Positions 40,594 through 55,500 of a stretch of DNA of 64,000 nt are shown one piece after another. Origin of the DNA: Nomia melanderi (taxonomy: Eukaryota; Arthropoda; Insecta; Hymenoptera; Halictidae); contig NC_135006.1 in NCBI RefSeq assembly GCF_051020985.1, positions 16,261,501-16,325,500 on the forward strand, in the 5' to 3' direction. Under the pieces are notes generated by a model that did no database searches, was not told the origin of the DNA, and saw only the letters and a program-made list of their open reading frames with translations. How positions within the stretch are numbered: the first letter of the stretch is position 1; every line of letters starts with the position of its first letter. A program made the translations under genes and the position numbers.

Positions 40594-43500
40594 CTATTCA
40601 CACACTTTCGAAACCATCTTCTCCATCTCAACATCCGTGTCGATGTCGTGATGGACGTGATTGCTCGTGCTGCCGTTGTTCACAGAATTACTGGTTGACG
40701 TAGAAAGTGTAGTAGCCGGTGGTGCCGTCGACGTCGGTGTCGTTGTCAGTGTATCCGGAGTGCCGGATAATTCTATGGGAGAGCCTGGAGACGCAAGGGG
40801 TTCCACTAAATCCTCTAATCCCTCGGGAGTCGGCAGCTTGTTCAACTCTTCTCTCAATAATCTATAGTGCCTCTGAAACGTTCACGCGACAATTAGAAAT
40901 GTTTCGCGATGAGAAACATGAAAATCGCGAGATCACTTACCCTCAAAGCTAAGGCGTTAAAAGAAAGGGTACGGCCAAACCTACGATCCGTCCCATGCAT
41001 TTCCATGTCCCTTATCCACCCTTCTAATTGTGCGACGATTTCGTGTCTCTTTATCCAGAAGTGGGTATGTATAATCTAAAAGATCGAAATCGTCCATATG
41101 AAATTCTTTCTCGCTAAACTTTCAAGTTCGCTTAAGTTTCAAGTAGTTAAGTACTTACTTCTTTGAAACATGGGCAAGGATTACGAATTTGATCAAGCAT
41201 CGCCCATTTCGCAGTAGCCTGACAAATGTTCGCATTGTATTCTTGACTAGATTGGGCTCCGCTCGTCGTACCTCGTGACCGTTCGTATCCTGGCTCGTTG
41301 AAGTAGGGCTCCGACACCAGGATCAATGACTGTATCGAAACTAAGACCTGTTCTCAGGATAAACAAAGAATATTAACTTTGCAATATAAATAACGGAAAA
41401 TTTTAATCGTTCCCTCGATATATTCAATGTTTTTCACCTGAAGGAAACTACTAGTGTGTGCATTCCATTTCTCCTCGGGCCTTCCATGCCATGTATTTAA
41501 AATACTCAAACAGATTTTCCCATCGATGTACAAATTAGGATTGAACCGCACAGTATGGCGACCAGTGGTTTCTAGATTTATTAACATTGGACTATTAGGG
41601 TAATCCGGAGGGAAATACACGTCGAACTCGAAACATCCGTTCGCGTACGGCGTTTCCGCAGGTCCTGTTATCAAAACCTAAAAAAACATATTTAACGTCA
41701 AAAAAAAAAAAATAATACGCGACATATATCTATTCGAGTGTCAATGGTGCAAATCGAATACCTTCATCACGTCCAATCTGTCTGCGTCGCATCTAACAAA
41801 CACGCTACTGCTGTAAGACAAAGGTAATGCAGTGGATAAAGTGACAACCTCTTGTGCTAGCCGCTTGACCCTAGTCGGGTGACTTCTTTCACCCGCTGTT
41901 CTCATGTTGAACTCAAAATGATACGAGACAGCAAATTTAAACCCTCCGGATTCTGGATTCTCGGTGATCATTTCATACGTATCTGCAATTGCGCATACAA
42001 AGAATTTGAGTATTGAATTTTTTATGATCGCTACACCTGGAAGTAGTAGACACGATCTTGAAAAAATAATCTTACCAAATTGCAAGTTCTTCATAACTTC
42101 TAAGTATCTTTGTTCAATGGAACGCAACGGTAACTCTGGACCTGCCGGATTGGATTCAGGCAGATCCTCGTCCATAGCCGATAATCTCGCAGTAGCATTT
42201 TGTACTATAGTAGCGCTTTCTTGAATATCAGGAATCAAAGTAGCTAGTCCTTCGTCTTGCTCAGTATCGTCTGGATACTTGAACAACGTCTTCGATTTGT
42301 TGCCTCTCGTACGATTAATCTTGTGAACGTAAATGTCCACGCAAACCTTCATACTGGATAGAAGGGATACTACGGACGGTTCACCCGATTTCCCACCTTT
42401 GGGTAACAAAAGCGGAGCCAACTGATTTGAACGAGCCATAGCTCGGAGCAGTTGCAATACCGCGCGATACAAAGGAATATGCCTGGCCATATCCAAGACC
42501 GAGTCGTTCCTTAAATACGAGGACAAAGCCGGGAGTAGGCATGACATGGCCAACAAGTCCGGGAAAGGTGAAGGTAGTTCCCTTTGCTTCTGTCCACCAG
42601 GTCCTATGTAACTCGCTAGTACCTGCAATAATACTGTAACGTGTTCCTCTTCAGATCTTTGTCGCAGCAAAGCTTGTTCAATGTTCCAAGTTTGTTGAGT
42701 TGAACCGGTTCCGAATCCGGTGCCCTTCGCCCAGTACAAATGCGAATTATCGTCGCTGCGTCCCGCTTCACCCTGAATCCCACTTCCTTTCTGATCCGCG
42801 TTCTCGTTCTGAGTCGTTTGATGAGTAAAAATGGCCAGACAATTCAGCAGAAGAAGCATGGCGCCAACCTCAATGGTCGTTTTGCGCAACAAGATACCTT
42901 CATCGGTGGTCGGTGGCGTGGCGTCGAGTACTTGTCTTAATACTTGAAACGGTAAACTCGGCAACGAGGCAGCCCACGGGGTCGTTAAAACGTCCCCGCC
43001 TTCGCCGTCGTCTGACACACCCAACGCGAGACGAAGCAGACACTGTGCTCGCTTTCGATGTCTCAACAACACTTCCGCATAACCTGGAAGTCTGAGGAAT
43101 AGTCCGAAGGCTGCTAGAGAATGTGGAGGAACGTAGGGTGTCAGAGTCGACGTTTGCGGAGATGAATTGCTTCCACATTCTTCTAAAAATTCATACATGT
43201 CGTCGCTGCCTTCTATTTTTACCCAATCCGAATGCACCTCGGATGAGGGATTTTTCTCGGCTACTGGCGGTGGCCTCCTAGAATCTGGGTATACCAAAGG
43301 CAAGTGCTGTGCTAATATGGCTAGACCACCGCCAGCGCTAAACACTCCTAAAGAGCTCTCTATACTTCTATAGTTCAATAAATCGATCTCGTTCTGCTTC
43401 GTTAGATCCTCTGAAAAACAGAATGGATCACAAACCTGTTTGATGTATATTCGCTGGATAATTTAGAGTTCGTTAGAATACCTTCTGAATCTTTATTCCG

Positions 43501-46500
43501 CTGGCGTAATATGAGATGCAAACAAGGTTCCGATAACGATATTCCGCTGTCCTCGGCAATGGCTAGAAGCTGAGCAATAGTTAATCTTGGCGGTAACGGA
43601 ATATTTGGTCTCGACGCATGTATCAAATACTGCTGGTTAGCGGAGTTACTAGAATTTGGTTGCATGTTATTGTTACTTGTTGCTGTTTTGGTAGTACTAG
43701 ATGATGAGTCTGCAAAAATTTTATTACATAAGCGAGTTATGAAACAGTTTAGATAGAAATCAATAATATGACTTACCGGAAGTTGTTCTAGACTTTCTGA
43801 CAGTAGGACCACGTGCTTGGGATCTATTCGAAGCTTCTTTGGCCCTTTTATCTTTCGCTGTATTTCCTGCGGCTACACTAAGTGTGTCCACTATAATAGC
43901 CATGCCAGACTCCCAGAGTTCTCTAGATCGATTATTAGTAGAGCCAGTTTCATTACCTTTGTATGTGTTTGGCAACAATAATAAGAACCAGGTACCTTTA
44001 AACAAATGTAGAAGATTAGTCATTCAATAGGAAAATATTTAACAATTACTAGATCTTGAAACGCAATCGTACCAGATACTTGTTGCAATATATCTGCTAC
44101 AGTTGACTGAGTAGACATATACAACAATTGGTGATAATGGCCGAGCGGGTGAGCTGGATGTGGAGGCATGGATGGCATACTGTAATTGGCTGCCCTGTTT
44201 GAAACTTTCACAGGTGCTTCCGATGTCACAGACACCAACACTTTTTCACCTTCCAACAATAACTGCAGAATCAATCGTCTCGTAAAACCCGAAATTCCAT
44301 GGAAGTACCATGCATCTATACAAAAGATAACATTAATATGCAAATGGTAGATAACTTTAATTTGACGGAACTAGCGAAAGGAGCTTACTAGAAGTTATTC
44401 GTTGTTGAGAGATTACATCAGTCAACAATTTAGCCAACAACTTTTGATTCTCAAGATGACACCAACAACACCTAGATAAGAACTTGATTATAGCGCTTTC
44501 CAATGAAGCGTATGAAATGCTCGTTTTCGAACATCTAAAATGTACAAACGCATTATTAGTATCTAATTTGTTTCATAAGACATTCGTGGATTCTGTAGTA
44601 TTCTACCTTGACGAAGACACAGATGGACTCTCTACAACTCGATTGCTAAGGAGAGAGAGAAGAGGTAACCAGAATCCGTGGCCCTCTTTTCCTAACCAAT
44701 CGCGCATTCTGCCTTCTGAACATACCAGAGTCAAGAACTCTAACACCATTGCTATACTTTCTGGTTCCGTCAGACACAAACCATCTAAGCAGTGAGTTAC
44801 ATCATTAGTATAAAGGCTATAGATAACATTAATCATAAAAATATACACTTGCCGAAATGGTTATTCGTTTGTGTAGATGTTTCACTGGCTTTGTCACTAT
44901 TGGTTAAACTAGTATCATCTACGGAATTGCTTTGGCAATGATCCTCCGAAAGTGACCTTTTACTTTGCTGCTGTTGCTGCCTGGATTCCTTCAAGTGACA
45001 AAAATCTGCGAGGAAAAACTTGCTATTTAATAAGTCATATTCTTTTAACGCGAGAATCCCAAATGGTCATGCATTGTTTCAACATCTTACCAGTGATTGA
45101 TGCGATTAACAGAGCAGGAAGCCCGGAATCGATCAGCTGTTGAATACCCGGCGGGGATCGTGCTGCCGCAGCAACAGTAAGTAACTGACCTTCCGTTAAA
45201 TTTAACCGCTTAGACTCTGACAACACAAAGCGACAGTAACATCCCTCATCGTTAAGGTCACCCTTTTTATCCTCAGACTGCCGGTCCCTTTCCTTTCTAT
45301 CATCCGACGCAGACGCGGAATAATCCGTCGACGAATTAAGCACTAAAATTCCTACCCTTTGAAGAAGCAAAGGAAAAAGCGTCGGTCTCACGTAACAGAA
45401 GGCACAAAGAGCGGAGTCAATCGCCTGCTTCAAAGCCGAACTCGTATCCAAGGTCAACGTCCATTGATACAAAGCACTGCCAGAAGTACATTTTCAATTA
45501 AACTTCATCCAGAACAGATAACGGTGAACAACAAACAAAGCTACGTACTTGAAAAGCTCGTCCGTTAACAAAGCTTGTAAATCGTAATTGAGATTCTGCT
45601 GTTGGTGAGCTTTCCATATAATGGAAGACACACAATGAATGTATACTGCAGGTGGACTGATAGCGTTAGGGCTACTACTAGGTCGAGATACTCCGTTCAG
45701 GGCTGAAGCTTGAAGCCAAGAAAGTACTGCAATCATACGCGCTTCCGTGGAAGAATCTTGAATGGAACAAAGCTGTTGAAGTAATTCAACAACTAACTGA
45801 ACTGTCGATGTCTCTTGGGTAGCCACAGCACCTATAAAAGTAATAATAAATTGTTTGTTATTCGGCCAGCTCAAAAGTACATCTTCATAAAGAAATACCT
45901 AACTCAATTTCTACGAAAAAGAGTAATACCTTGGAAGAAAGGAGTGGATCTATTGTTCAGTAAAAGACCAATCAAGCGTAATCCAAGCTCTCGAGAGTGT
46001 AAGCCGAGTTGAAATAAAACCGTCTCCAAATTTGGAGTGAAAAGAGATGGGGCTGACAGCAATAGGAGGTTACAGCATGCCTCTACTAGTCCCTCAACTG
46101 AGGCAGCGGAGTTGAGAACTTTAGTTGCGAGATCACTGTTCAATGCGCTCACAAACAGACACTGATGCAGCAATCGCAACCATCCCGAGCTGTACAAGTG
46201 CAATAAAAAAGGAATCCTCTCTTAAACATTTGCTCTTGAAATGACTGATATTCCAAGCAGTTATATTTTCACAGATGAGAGAAGAGTTACCTCGACTTCG
46301 TCAATTGTTCTTCATCAATTGTATCGTGATTAGTTTTTATTTCACCAAATGCCGTTGTACCCAATAATCTGATCTGACTTAAACTTATGTTCGTCGAATC
46401 TCGTGGTTTGTACAATCGCACCAATACACAAGTGGCTACTTCCGGTTGAGAGAGCGTGATACATATAAACGTTAATCCTGCTGTTGGCATCGGTGGACAG

Positions 46501-49500
46501 ACAGGAGTTAAGGGACTGTTACTTTCACGTGAAACTTCAATAGCAACTGCCGACGGACATGCTAGAAACATAAAATTCGTTGTTATGAGAAACACGTGAA
46601 CCATTATATGCTGTCGATACTACCATACAATACTGATTTATCTTACTGGCCAAAGACGTGAGATGCGGCTGCAACTCAACCTTTCTTAGTAATATAGCAC
46701 AGGGTAAAGTAATTGTCAGATCCACCCACGCTTCGTCGGGGTAGCAATGATACAGCCACGCAGCAGTTCTCGCTCGTTTTTGAGGGGTGGTATTTTGTAT
46801 CAGAACATCGGCTGGTTGTGCAGTAGGATTCAACCAAGATATAGTACCCAAGGGGGCAAAATTTAATAAGCCATCATCATGGGCCTCCAATGTGTTCACA
46901 GATTTCTTGCTACTAGTTGAAGCAACTGGTACCACATTAGGAGCATTCGAGAGGTGTTCCATAACCAACGCAATTACACCAGGCGCAGCAGAGTTATTAT
47001 TACCACCGCTAGCTGATTTTACTAAATTTTCACAAAGTACTTTCACACCACCCATCGCTGTAAACATTGTCAGCGACACTTCATTATCTAGGACCCATAA
47101 GATGTACCAGAGAAGGGGCTCAGATAGTTGCATATAACCGAATTGGCGATCACATTCTCTTTGTCCTGACGCTGTAACATCATCATTATATCACTATGAT
47201 ATCTCAATATTTAAAATTAACTGGTTAAGTAACGATTCTTACAAGCAGAGAGATAGTGATAGAGGGGGTTGAGGACCAAGGTACGATTGCTGGCTTTCTT
47301 GGTGAGCGTGGTTAAGAGTTGGAATGTCGCATCTGGGATTGATGCCATGTCATCAAGTTCGGTCGCTGCCCCTGCTCCAGTGCTCTTGCCTAAAAGCATA
47401 GCTACGGACGAGCCAGTACTGAGACCGAGGGCTGCCAGTAATCGCGTCATAGTAGGCCCATGTTGTAAAACTGAAAAGAAACAGTAATTAGTGTTTCGAA
47501 TCGAAATTACTGATATTCCTTTCCTCACCTGCATCCGCAACACAGCGTATATTGGTATTATTAGGCGTAGATTGTTGCTGGCGAGAAGAGGATTGCTGCT
47601 CCGCAACTTTACTTTCGTCAGTTTGCGAGATATTTATCTTCATCTGAGTTTCATTAATGTCATTTGTTGTATCAAGGGTTGCATCGGAGAGATCGTTTCC
47701 TATTGTACTATCGGACTGATCCTCGCAATTCTACAAATAAGAAATATTCAAATACGAAAACCTGTATCAGTATTTCCTACAGAGAACGTTAACTATGATA
47801 ATACATACATCAAGTAGGGGAGTTTGAACAAGACGACACACTAGTTTGATAAGAGCTACGACTAAAGTATCCCAAGAGGCTGGACGTCCTTGTCGCGTAT
47901 CTCCACCTAGCACACAAGCGAATAAACCACAGAATCCACCGGATGGATTTGCCAGATCAACGGTACCTCCGCACTGTACACCAACTGCTTTCGAAAATAT
48001 TTCTAAGTAATTGCTTGGAAAAATGTATGAATCTCAGATGAATAATTTCAAGAAATTACCTCCAGAACGCCTGACATAAGTAAAAACTAGTACTCCGACG
48101 CATTCGATCACGCTCATTACAGTTCCTAAGTCTATCTTGACAAAATTTAAATCCGTTAAAGATGTGATAAATTTGTACTGTGCGTCTAAAGGTCCTCTTC
48201 TGGCAGAAAGAGCTCCTCCAGGTTGTACAAGTTGATCTACCACCCATAACAAAATTTTCCTCAATGTATCTCCTACGCCGAAACTAGGAGCGCATTTTGT
48301 TTTTAACCTGAGCAAAAAGTCTTGTAACGCTTGGCAAACAATAGGTCCAGCCTAAAAATGACAACGTTAAAATATAAATTTTCGTGAAAATAAAAATACT
48401 TGGAAAGAGATTGTAAAATATACCATGATATATTGTTTATCCATTGCATTAATGTCTAGCCCACTTCCAGACAGCAGACGCAGAAGCATTGGGCCCAAAT
48501 TGCGCATTACAAGACACCTAGCCATACCTCCCGCAACCGTTTCTAATGACTGGCTGTTACTCGCAAGAGTCAAACATTCAAGAGCGAGGCACCAACCCCG
48601 CAAAGATACTCCTGGATGCCTAAACAATCATTTATTTTATATTAATAATTCACACATTTTACTTAAAAGAACGTTATAAGCAAATTAAATAATTTTCTAA
48701 CTTGAATTATATTATATTTACCAAGATAATGCAGATATAAGGCCGGAAATAGCTATCGAACTTAAAGGAATCAGAGGTCTCAATGAAGGATGGATAAGAT
48801 TTGACGAATTGGACTGCTCTGAAGATGCATCCAAATTTAATGTTAACCACAACTCTAAGGTGAGTTCCAAATTTGTTCCTACATTCTACCATAAACATAT
48901 TTTAATTATGAGTTATCAGGTAGTATTCAAATATAATCATTATTCGTTAGATCATGGCTATTTACCTGTAAATACAAGTCCGTGAATATTTTGTTAAAAC
49001 ATCTAGTTAACATTAATAGACTGGGAGCTGTGAGACATAGCATGTCTCTAGATGATTGTTGTTGTGGATATCGGTTGGATTCCGTTGGAACCTTATGAAA
49101 ACAATTATAACATTGAACAAATTTGTTATATTCAAAAAATGAAAATTGAAAAGCGATAACTCACATGTATTGTAGCATTTATACTTTGAGGCAAATTGTA
49201 CATTCCTAAGGTAGACAACAGCCTCAACGACACTTCTATTCCCATTTCTAATCCATATTCTAATCTTGCATCCATTGCCGATGATATACTGCAAAGCATA
49301 CAATTGTTTAATATTGAATTATTTTCAAATTTTCTTGTGTACCGTGTAAGAAATACCTGGAACTAGCCAAAGTCTTGAACATTAAATTCCCTTTCTTCAA
49401 GATATTCCTACCACGTTCGAAAATATCATCCAAATCCTCAACCTCACTGTCATCAGACTCCAACAGAGAAGGAAGAAATCCATTAGATTTTGACGTCGAA

Positions 49501-52500
49501 GCAGCAGTGGCCGCAGTTACCACTACACTATCCGGAGTATCTTCTTCTACTTCAACTGCAGTGAATTCTTCATCGTTACTAAGTGTAACTGCAGCACTAC
49601 TTGTTCCAGCTGTGCCAACAGATTCTTCATCGATTACTTGGCATTTTTCTGTCGCAAGAGGCTCGAAATTCTCTTCTGATGGACTTCCTTCGTACGTAGA
49701 ACATGCTTTCAAGAACAAAAATTTGAATAATTATGTACAGAAAAAAAGGGAATAAACATTAAAATTGTTTCTCAATGTGAAACATATGAAAAATAATATT
49801 CTGTGTACCTTCCAATAAATCCTGTAAGAGACATGAAACTGCGTGCGAAGTCCAGGCAGCATCAGAAGTACCAGTTGCCAGTCTAACTAATTTTAAGAGC
49901 TGTTCATCGCTCATGAGTTCGCACAAGCTAATTGTAGGACGTGTGGATATAACTAGCCTAGCGACTACCTATAATGCAAATAAATTCAATGATTTAGAAA
50001 AGCGCGGACAATACAGCTACCCTTTAAGTTCAAGAACACTTCTAGAGGATAACAATGTCAGAGATGACACAAATATACAAGAAGATAATAAGGAGATAAT
50101 TTATTTACCTTACAAGCTAACAAGAACATGTCCACATTAGCAGAATTGCACAAAATTAAAGCGATTAGTCCTCGGGCTACTGGTAAAACATGTTGATGAG
50201 ACAAGTTAGATATATACTCAACGTCCATATCCATCAATTCTGATTTACTAGAACTAAAAGAAAAAAGAAAACTTGAACGTTATTAATCATTAAGTAAAAG
50301 CCATATATAATAAAGTTCGTTGTCGTACAGACCTAGTGGTTGCTTGTGCTTGAGTTCGTGAACTTCGCGATGAATGCTGTGGATCATTCCTTCGAACCAT
50401 TAAAAGATCTTTGGAGTGCTTGGCATTGTAATGCTTCTTGAAGTAACGCTCTTGAGTTTTCATTGTTGCTTTTAACTTAATGCAGACCGAGGCAGAATAT
50501 GAGGAAAGTTTCTCCCATTCCTGTAGTATAACCATTTAGTGCTTACTTAAAATTATTAAAAGATTAAATTTATACCTGTGATAAAGGATGAACTCCTTTC
50601 TTTGCTTGTTCCAGTTCTTGAAGTTGCTGATTGTGTTCCATGATACGTTTTTGCCACTTCATAGGGTAGCTACAAGGAACAGCAGACCGATTGGCACTGT
50701 CATACTTTCTCTGCATTGCTGACTCTCCCTGTATGAATTCCCAACGTGACGAAAAACCTTACAAAAGAAATTTCATAACATAAGAATATCAAAATCTTGG
50801 CAACGTTTTACAAAAAAGAATGTGTAAAAATACCTTGGTCCTTATTTTTTTCGCTACTCCCTTCTGAACAGGGAGGCGGAACAGCCACAGTGTCTAAGCA
50901 CACCGACAAAAAGAGTAATACCCAGCCAATAAGTGTTATATCCAAACGATTTGTGTTAGAAGACTGAACATTCGATAACGGTGCCAATAATTTCCCTAAT
51001 GTGCGAACCATTGCGTCTATGACTGAAGATCTGTTGACTCCCGCGATCAATGATTTACGTCCCAGGAACGTTAACAGAATAAATACTCTACAAACGATAA
51101 TGAAAGGATAATTTTTACATTATATTATTAAACTCTCGTCGAGTACACTTCGAATAAAATTTATATTACCTATCCTGAGGAAATATGTGCGTGGACGAAG
51201 ACGAGTATAAGTTGATCAACAAGTTAGACAGAAAATTACCCCACCACGGTTGATGACCGGCCATGCGGGCTAAAAGTGCAACAGCGTGTAACTGCAACCG
51301 CGGCGCTGGCGTGACTACGCAAATCGAGTGGAAAAATTTTTCACACACCGCAGGTGTGAAAACATCACAAATTGACATCGGTATCTGAAATATATAGATT
51401 TATCTTAGATTTTGTTGCGACAATTTCAATACTAAAACAAGATAAAACACGTACACTTGGTACAGGACCGATCTCATATACAGTGTATAAAAGAATATCG
51501 AGCAGAGTCTCTTCTAAAACTCGCAATTTGTCACTAGGTGCATTTGCCAGAACCATTGATGGTACATTCTGAGAACCTTTCCATGATTCCAAACGTCTCC
51601 ACACGCTATGCACAACATTTAGCTGATGTTGAAACATTATGCACTCCTGTAACATTCAACGTGTACAATGTTGTTGTCTTTGTTTTAATTCACTCATTCC
51701 ACTTTCACTCACCTGGTAAGTTGCCATTATTTTTCCAGATAGTTGTTCCTTATTTACGTTAGGAATTTTATTATAGCAAAGATAGTGTTGCATATGCATA
51801 AAATTAGTGGTCTCTGAACACAACAGTGGATTTAGTAGGCTCTTTAATCGTTCAGTAGCTAAACTGAATCTGTATTAAGAATTATATACTTATAGTAACA
51901 TGACGTACTCGTTAATTAAATGATATTTAAAATGAAAAGTACCTGCACTGAACATCCTCTGCAAGAGCAGACAAAATGTTGCATTGCGTGTCAATTGTAG
52001 CTTGTACAGAGGGATTGAAACTATCAAAAAGTGTAGGAGTATTATGCAATTCTGCATAGTCTTCTCCTGGTAGGACTACCATATGTCCATAGAACGTTCC
52101 TAATGGAATTTTGCACATGGTTGGAGACATACCGTATCGACCTATAGTTGTTATCTAAAAACAATACAAATACTTTTTTGTTATAGAATTTAAATGGTGT
52201 ATACTTGATAGTATACCTTCAGATATCTGCACACAGGCGGTGGTTGAAGATCACACACAACCAGTGGCTTATTTCCAATATCAGTGGTTACAATTAACTT
52301 CGTGCTATCGACATCTTCATTTTTCGTCCATATATCTATTGTTAACAATGCCAAATCGCTGCAGGAAGGAATTATCAAGTCGGTAAGCAGTATAGGTGAT
52401 CCAAAGTCGAGAATAACAAAGCGACGTGCACCAGAATGCAATCGATCGACCACCAATGCCTGCTGAGGTGGCCAACACAGTAATCTTCCCCATGGGAATG

Positions 52501-55500
52501 CAATATCCTCTCGCTGTAACGTGTATATAAGATAATCATTAAACTTTCAGTAACATTCAATGCAAATACTATAATCGAGTATCTACTTTGTTTCTACTTT
52601 ATCGTGGAAGTAGACCATATAAAACTATACAGATACATGGGAATGCAACAAAAATGTAATTCTACAGAGCACAGTATTTCGGAACAGAACGTTTTAAAAG
52701 TACTGGAATTAAAAATTCAAGTACATTCGATGCTATCTTCGACCTTCGTTTACTGTGGAACGCTCTTGTAAGTGCGATAATAGAAGCATTAAACTGAAAC
52801 TCTTACATAGTTTATTGAAGTAGATCAAGAAAGCTGGTATATAAAATTAAAACGCGAAATTTCTTTCGTAAACATAAACAAACACATTACTGTCTATAAA
52901 AATTACATCAGAAAATTCTGATCTATTTCGAATGATTGTTTCTGGAGTGTTTTTTTTTTTTTCACTTCACGATATATATTCGTATATTGCACCAAAAATT
53001 CAATGCATCCAAATTCAAACCTTAGTTTTCTGAATAATATATTAAGAGTTTTTTTTCTGTAAGTTCTAGATTTGATGAACAACACCTCAGTATGCGATAC
53101 GGTAAAATGATGTTAGAATCACACTGACATTGAATGCATGATGCGAAATTGTTCATAAGAAGCCTATCATGCAAACTGCATTTCGTGTATCTAGCTAGGT
53201 GTATGTGTTGTATATGTGTGTGTATGCATTTTGTGTCTCCGACATCAACAAAAAATCATGTATAAACTCAGTTGTAAACAGCATATTAATAAAGCTATAC
53301 AAAACATCGTAAGAACGACAGGAAATCGTCGAAGTGAGAAACGGAGAGAAACAAAAAGGAGGTACAACTTCTCATCTATGTAATCTACCTTTTTAGGATT
53401 GCTGTCTTCGACTTTGTTTACGGTAGTACCGAGATTTTGTACAGAGGATTTTTCTTTCGTTAAAGCGGAATTTAATATGTGCGAATTAGGCATATCACTT
53501 TGGGTGTCATGCCATGTCTGATTGTTCACCGACATATCGTTAGATTCAGCACAGTCTGATTGATTATCAGGCGCGAACATCAGTTGCGAAGCTGGCTTCT
53601 TTAACGCTCTTCCTGTACAGAGACTAAGTAGATCGCTTAATGTAGTTGTCGACTTAGTCTGAACATCTGGTCCTAGCGATCCAGCATCCAAGTTCTACAA
53701 TGGACAATGATTTCTGTCTGGATTATGTTTCTTCTAGCCGAAAAAACATCTATACAACAATAAACGGTCACGAAACTACTTTATCGTCATTTCAAATTAC
53801 GGAAGAGAAACCGTGCAACCTGCCTGTTTTATTTTACTATTTTACTATGTGTCACAGTTTCAGATAAGTAATAACATTATTCTGCCCTCGCGCAAGCTGA
53901 TCATGCTCCGGAAAATTCTTACTTTGATTAAAGAGTCTAATGAAGAAAGAGTAAAGGAGAAACAGAAAGAATGGAAGAAGTCTTGATGCACTAACAGAAA
54001 AAAGAAAGATAACAATTTATTTCGTTGGAATACTTACATAAGTCTGATGAATGGTTTTTATATCAGGTACGCCGTTATTGTTCGTAACAGCGCTGTCGTA
54101 AAGCGGAGCACCGATATTACCGGTACTCATACATGGATCAATTTTTTCCATTTTGGTACCATTAGAAACGGCGTGGCAAGAGAAATGAAGTGGTTCAACC
54201 TGTGCCAGAGATCTTCTCGTGAAACATTGTTCGTTAATTATAATTAGTTACTTTGATGCATTACCTCGAGCAATCCCTTCATACTGTGGTTAGTACATGA
54301 AGCTTTTAATTTACTAGGCATCACCAATTCGCTGGCTGGATGTGTAGGTAAACTAAGCAGGTCTCTTAAATCAATAGTATCCTGTGAAAACACCGAACTG
54401 GATGAAGCAGTTGATGGTACCGTCTGTTCATTAGTTACAGCTGACACATATGTAGACGGTAACGGACTGTATTTTGGAGGCATCGGGGGGTCCAGATCAA
54501 AAAGCTCCGTTTCAAACGGAGTACTGTATAAGCCAAACCTGGGAAACAATATGATGAAAATTCCTGTGACTTTGCATTTAGAAATAATGACATTGTGAGC
54601 TAGTAACTCGGTAAGCTGGTAAATGAAATTTCGCATTTTAAGATTTAACTCCCAAAAAAGAGGCTTCGTTTTTGATTGTATTAGTTTACAATATCATTAC
54701 TTCTAAGTATATAAGGAGTATCGAAGTTCATGCAATATGTTGAAACGATTAATTATACCTTGTTGCGAGTAACAAATGATAAGGATTTACTCGGTTCGAT
54801 AATTCAGCAGCTATTTGCTGTATTAGAGTGACACACTGTTGAGCAATACTGTGATCTCTATCTAACGGTAAGATTCTAGTAATTAACAATTGTATCCATC
54901 GCAATGAGCCAGCCCACTGAACCTCTACTATCGACGGTAACAGCTTTACCAATGCAGAAACCAAAGCCTCGTCGAAAAAATTAAATGGGGGATGCTCTAA
55001 ATTATAAAAATCCCTAAAAGTAATTTGTTAATGTTAATAACAGAGTTTACACGGATATTCTTCTCACTTGCGGTACCAATACTGTAATTAACATACCTGC
55101 TGCAGAGCATTATTAATTTTATACATTTCCGTGTTATGCTTCGACCAGCATGCAAAAGACAAGTTTTTAATAAACTAGGTAACCATGTTTGAACGGAACG
55201 AATTGTTTTCAACTGAAACGATATTATTTTCGTGTTGTTCTGATTACTGTACAGTCTCGTTAATCTAATAGTGGTTATCCATATAAGAATATCTAACGCA
55301 AGGGACTGCGTAACGGGTGACCTGCAATCAATCGTAGAACTTTTAACTTGTTTCCATGCACTAAGAGTTTCATCTTAATTATTTACAGTAATACTTCGTA
55401 CTTGTCAGATGTTTCCAAACAAGCCACTCTCAATAAATTCTCGAAACAGGTTTTAGATTCTAACATAGCGCAACGCTCAGCTTTCTCGTTCGGTATTTTA

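Noticed and set aside
46787..47137. Antisense frame of 116 codons within BRUCE
   Set aside because: It lies directly opposite conserved BRUCE exon 35; a shadow of the real coding strand.
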